DNA from: Bacteroidales bacterium
Lineage (GTDB): Bacteria; Bacteroidota; Bacteroidia; Bacteroidales; UBA932
Reading direction: 5' to 3'
NCBI GenBank assembly: GCA_017615135.1
Contig: JAGAAU010000072.1
Location: forward strand, 1-8,419
DNA: 8,419 nt
Part shown: positions 8,086-8,419 of the stretch, one piece after another
Layout: each line of letters starts with the position of its first letter
How positions within the stretch are numbered: position 1 is the first letter of the stretch
Translations under genes and position numbers: made by a program
The notes under the pieces: model-generated
What the model was told of the DNA's origin: nothing
The model's input: only the letters and a program-made list of their open reading frames with translations
The model's database searches: none

Positions 8086-8132
8086 TTTTTGAAGATTTTT
8101 GTGTACCCGGGGTACATGAACTTCTTCAAAAA
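8086..8132. repeat. Long imperfect palindrome centred on 8109
   Basis: TTTTTGAAGA (8086-8095) is the exact complement of TCTTCAAAAA (8123-8132). Nested inside, TGTACCC (8102-8108) pairs with GGGTACA (8110-8116) around a single central G. The two unpaired segments between the outer and inner stems are both 6 bases, so the structure is exactly symmetric: 10 pairs, a 6+6 internal loop, then 7 pairs. It could form a hairpin in RNA or a cruciform or dimer-binding site in DNA. Confidence 0.65.
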
Positions 8133-8145
8133 CCGTGCTTTTTGA
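8126..8145. repeat. Alternative hairpin TCAAAAA / TTTTTGA
   Basis: TCAAAAA (8126-8132) pairs perfectly with TTTTTGA (8139-8145) around the loop CCGTGC. Its left arm is shared with the outer stem of the palindrome at 8086-8132, so the two structures are mutually exclusive in RNA. The stem is AT-rich and weak on its own. Confidence 0.45.
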
Positions 8146-8159
8146 CAGGATTGATGTAC

Positions 8160-8335
8160 CTCTCGGGCAGACGGTGGTCTCCCTTTGAAGGTTCCGTTCG
8201 CGTTGCTCACTTCATCCCTCCCAACGTCTTCTGCGTCATCGCTTTGCGATAACTTGTAGCCGTCGGGTCCCTCCCTCTAACGTGTCCGAGGGTGGACACT
8301 CCTTCAGTAGGGGAGTACCACCGTCTGCCCGAGAG
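8160..8335. repeat. 176-base element bounded by 19-base perfect inverted repeats (MITE-like or structured RNA)
   Basis: CTCTCGGGCAGACGGTGGT at 8160-8178 is exactly complementary to 8317-8335. The match continues inward with small gaps (CTCCC, then TGAAGG), giving arms of about 32 bases (8160-8191) and 35 bases (8301-8335). The interior contains further short hairpins: CGTTG/CAACG (8201-8226), ATCGC/GCGAT around TTT (8238-8250), and GTGTCC/GGACAC (8282-8299). No open reading frame of note and no clear target-site duplication are visible. The left arm starts on the last base of the final TGTACC hexamer, and the right arm ends 3 bases before the stop codon of the converging gene. Options are a MITE-type non-autonomous element, an intergenic repeat of the genome, or a structured transcript end. 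Confidence 0.65.
8282..8299. repeat. Perfect 6-base-pair hairpin inside the inverted-repeat element
   Basis: GTGTCC (8282-8287) and GGACAC (8294-8299) pair fully around the loop GAGGGT. It lies just inside the right arm of the element and is the strongest internal stem seen by eye. It supports the idea that the element folds as RNA or single-stranded DNA. Confidence 0.5.
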
Positions 8336-8338
8336 CTG

Positions 8339-8419
8339 TTATGCCCTGGCTTTCTGGGGATCCTTGAAGAGGATGGCGAAGAGAACGCCGACCACGAGGG
8401 CGTAGGCTGCGAAGATGTA
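8339..8419 (-). CDS. C-terminus of a membrane protein, rest outside the window
   Basis: On the minus strand an open frame enters from the right edge and stops at TAA (8341-8339). The 26 visible residues begin YIFAAYALVVGVLFAILF and end in KDPQKARA. This is one hydrophobic helix followed by a short charged tail, the usual ending of a polytopic inner-membrane transporter such as a major facilitator permease. Codon choice matches the neighbouring genes. The family cannot be named from so little. It converges on the operon, with the repeat region between the two. Confidence 0.6.
   Translation of the reverse strand, partial: YIFAAYALVVGVLFAILFKDPQKARA

Larger units (their letters stand above)
8058..8160. 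repeat. Two-unit module of GGTACA-N38-TGTACC, 53-base period
   Basis: The hexamer GGTACA occurs at 8058-8063 and 8111-8116, and its complement TGTACC at 8102-8107 and 8155-8160. Each pair is separated by exactly 38 bases, and equivalent positions in the two units are 53 bases apart. The two 38-base interiors share a TTTTTGA block at the same offset and about 17 of 38 identical positions by eye, so they may be diverged copies. The inner TGTACC and GGTACA join into a 15-base near-palindrome (8102-8116). The module has no plausible coding content. It could be a protein-binding array, a relic of a mobile repeat, or a transcript-end structure. Confidence 0.6.

Noticed and set aside
7614..8210. Minus-strand open frame of 198 codons starting in the intergenic repeats
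   Set aside because: Most of it is antisense to the secreted protein gene and its start lies inside the inverted-repeat element; the translation has no recognisable domain.
8010..8419. CRISPR array or tRNA gene in the repeat-rich right end
   Set aside because: The repeats are inverted and only two-unit, without spacers of uniform unique content, and no cloverleaf or TTCNA T-loop pattern was found.

Overview
The window looks like chromosomal DNA from a member of the Bacteroidota, probably a Bacteroidales gut-type organism. The evidence is the Bacteroidetes-type -7 promoter motif (TAnnTTTG) in the only promoter-bearing gap, weak Shine-Dalgarno sequences, relaxed lipoboxes, an outer-membrane beta-barrel gene, and a PotA with a long C-terminal extension. 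Genus cannot be set from sequence reading alone. No tRNA, rRNA, CRISPR array, transposase or integrase gene was seen.

Layout. At the left edge, on the minus strand, lies a peptide deformylase gene (1-610, 3' end outside the window). Its product starts with a lipoprotein-type signal peptide, so the enzyme appears to be exported. A 71-base divergent gap (611-681) separates it from a tight plus-strand array. That array holds an outer-membrane beta-barrel gene (682-1734), then a complete spermidine/putrescine-type ABC importer: potA (1713-3107), potB (3100-3876), potC (3873-4682) and potD (4679-5971). Last comes a secreted protein of 676 residues with a probable alpha/alpha-barrel, glycosidase-like fold (5979-8009). 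The first five genes overlap by 22, 8, 4 and 4 bases, and the sixth follows after 7 bases, so all six are probably one transcript with translational coupling.

How the genes may work together. The barrel could carry a solute across the outer membrane, lipid-anchored PotD would capture it in the periplasm, PotB and PotC would form the inner-membrane channel, and PotA would supply ATP hydrolysis. PotD is unusual in ending with a predicted transmembrane helix and a basic tail, so it may be tethered at both ends. The role of the last secreted protein in this operon is unknown.

The right end (8010-8338) is 329 bases without a gene but full of symmetry. It has a weak terminator-like hairpin, then a module with four copies of a TGTACC/GGTACA hexamer in a regular 53-base arrangement with large hairpins. 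Directly abutting this is a 176-base element bounded by 19-base perfect inverted repeats. The last bases (8339-8419, minus strand) encode the C-terminus of a membrane protein converging on the operon.

Most worth a second look: the exported peptide deformylase, the beta-barrel built into a polyamine importer operon, the dual-anchored PotD, the unassigned secreted enzyme, and the two abutting intergenic repeat modules.
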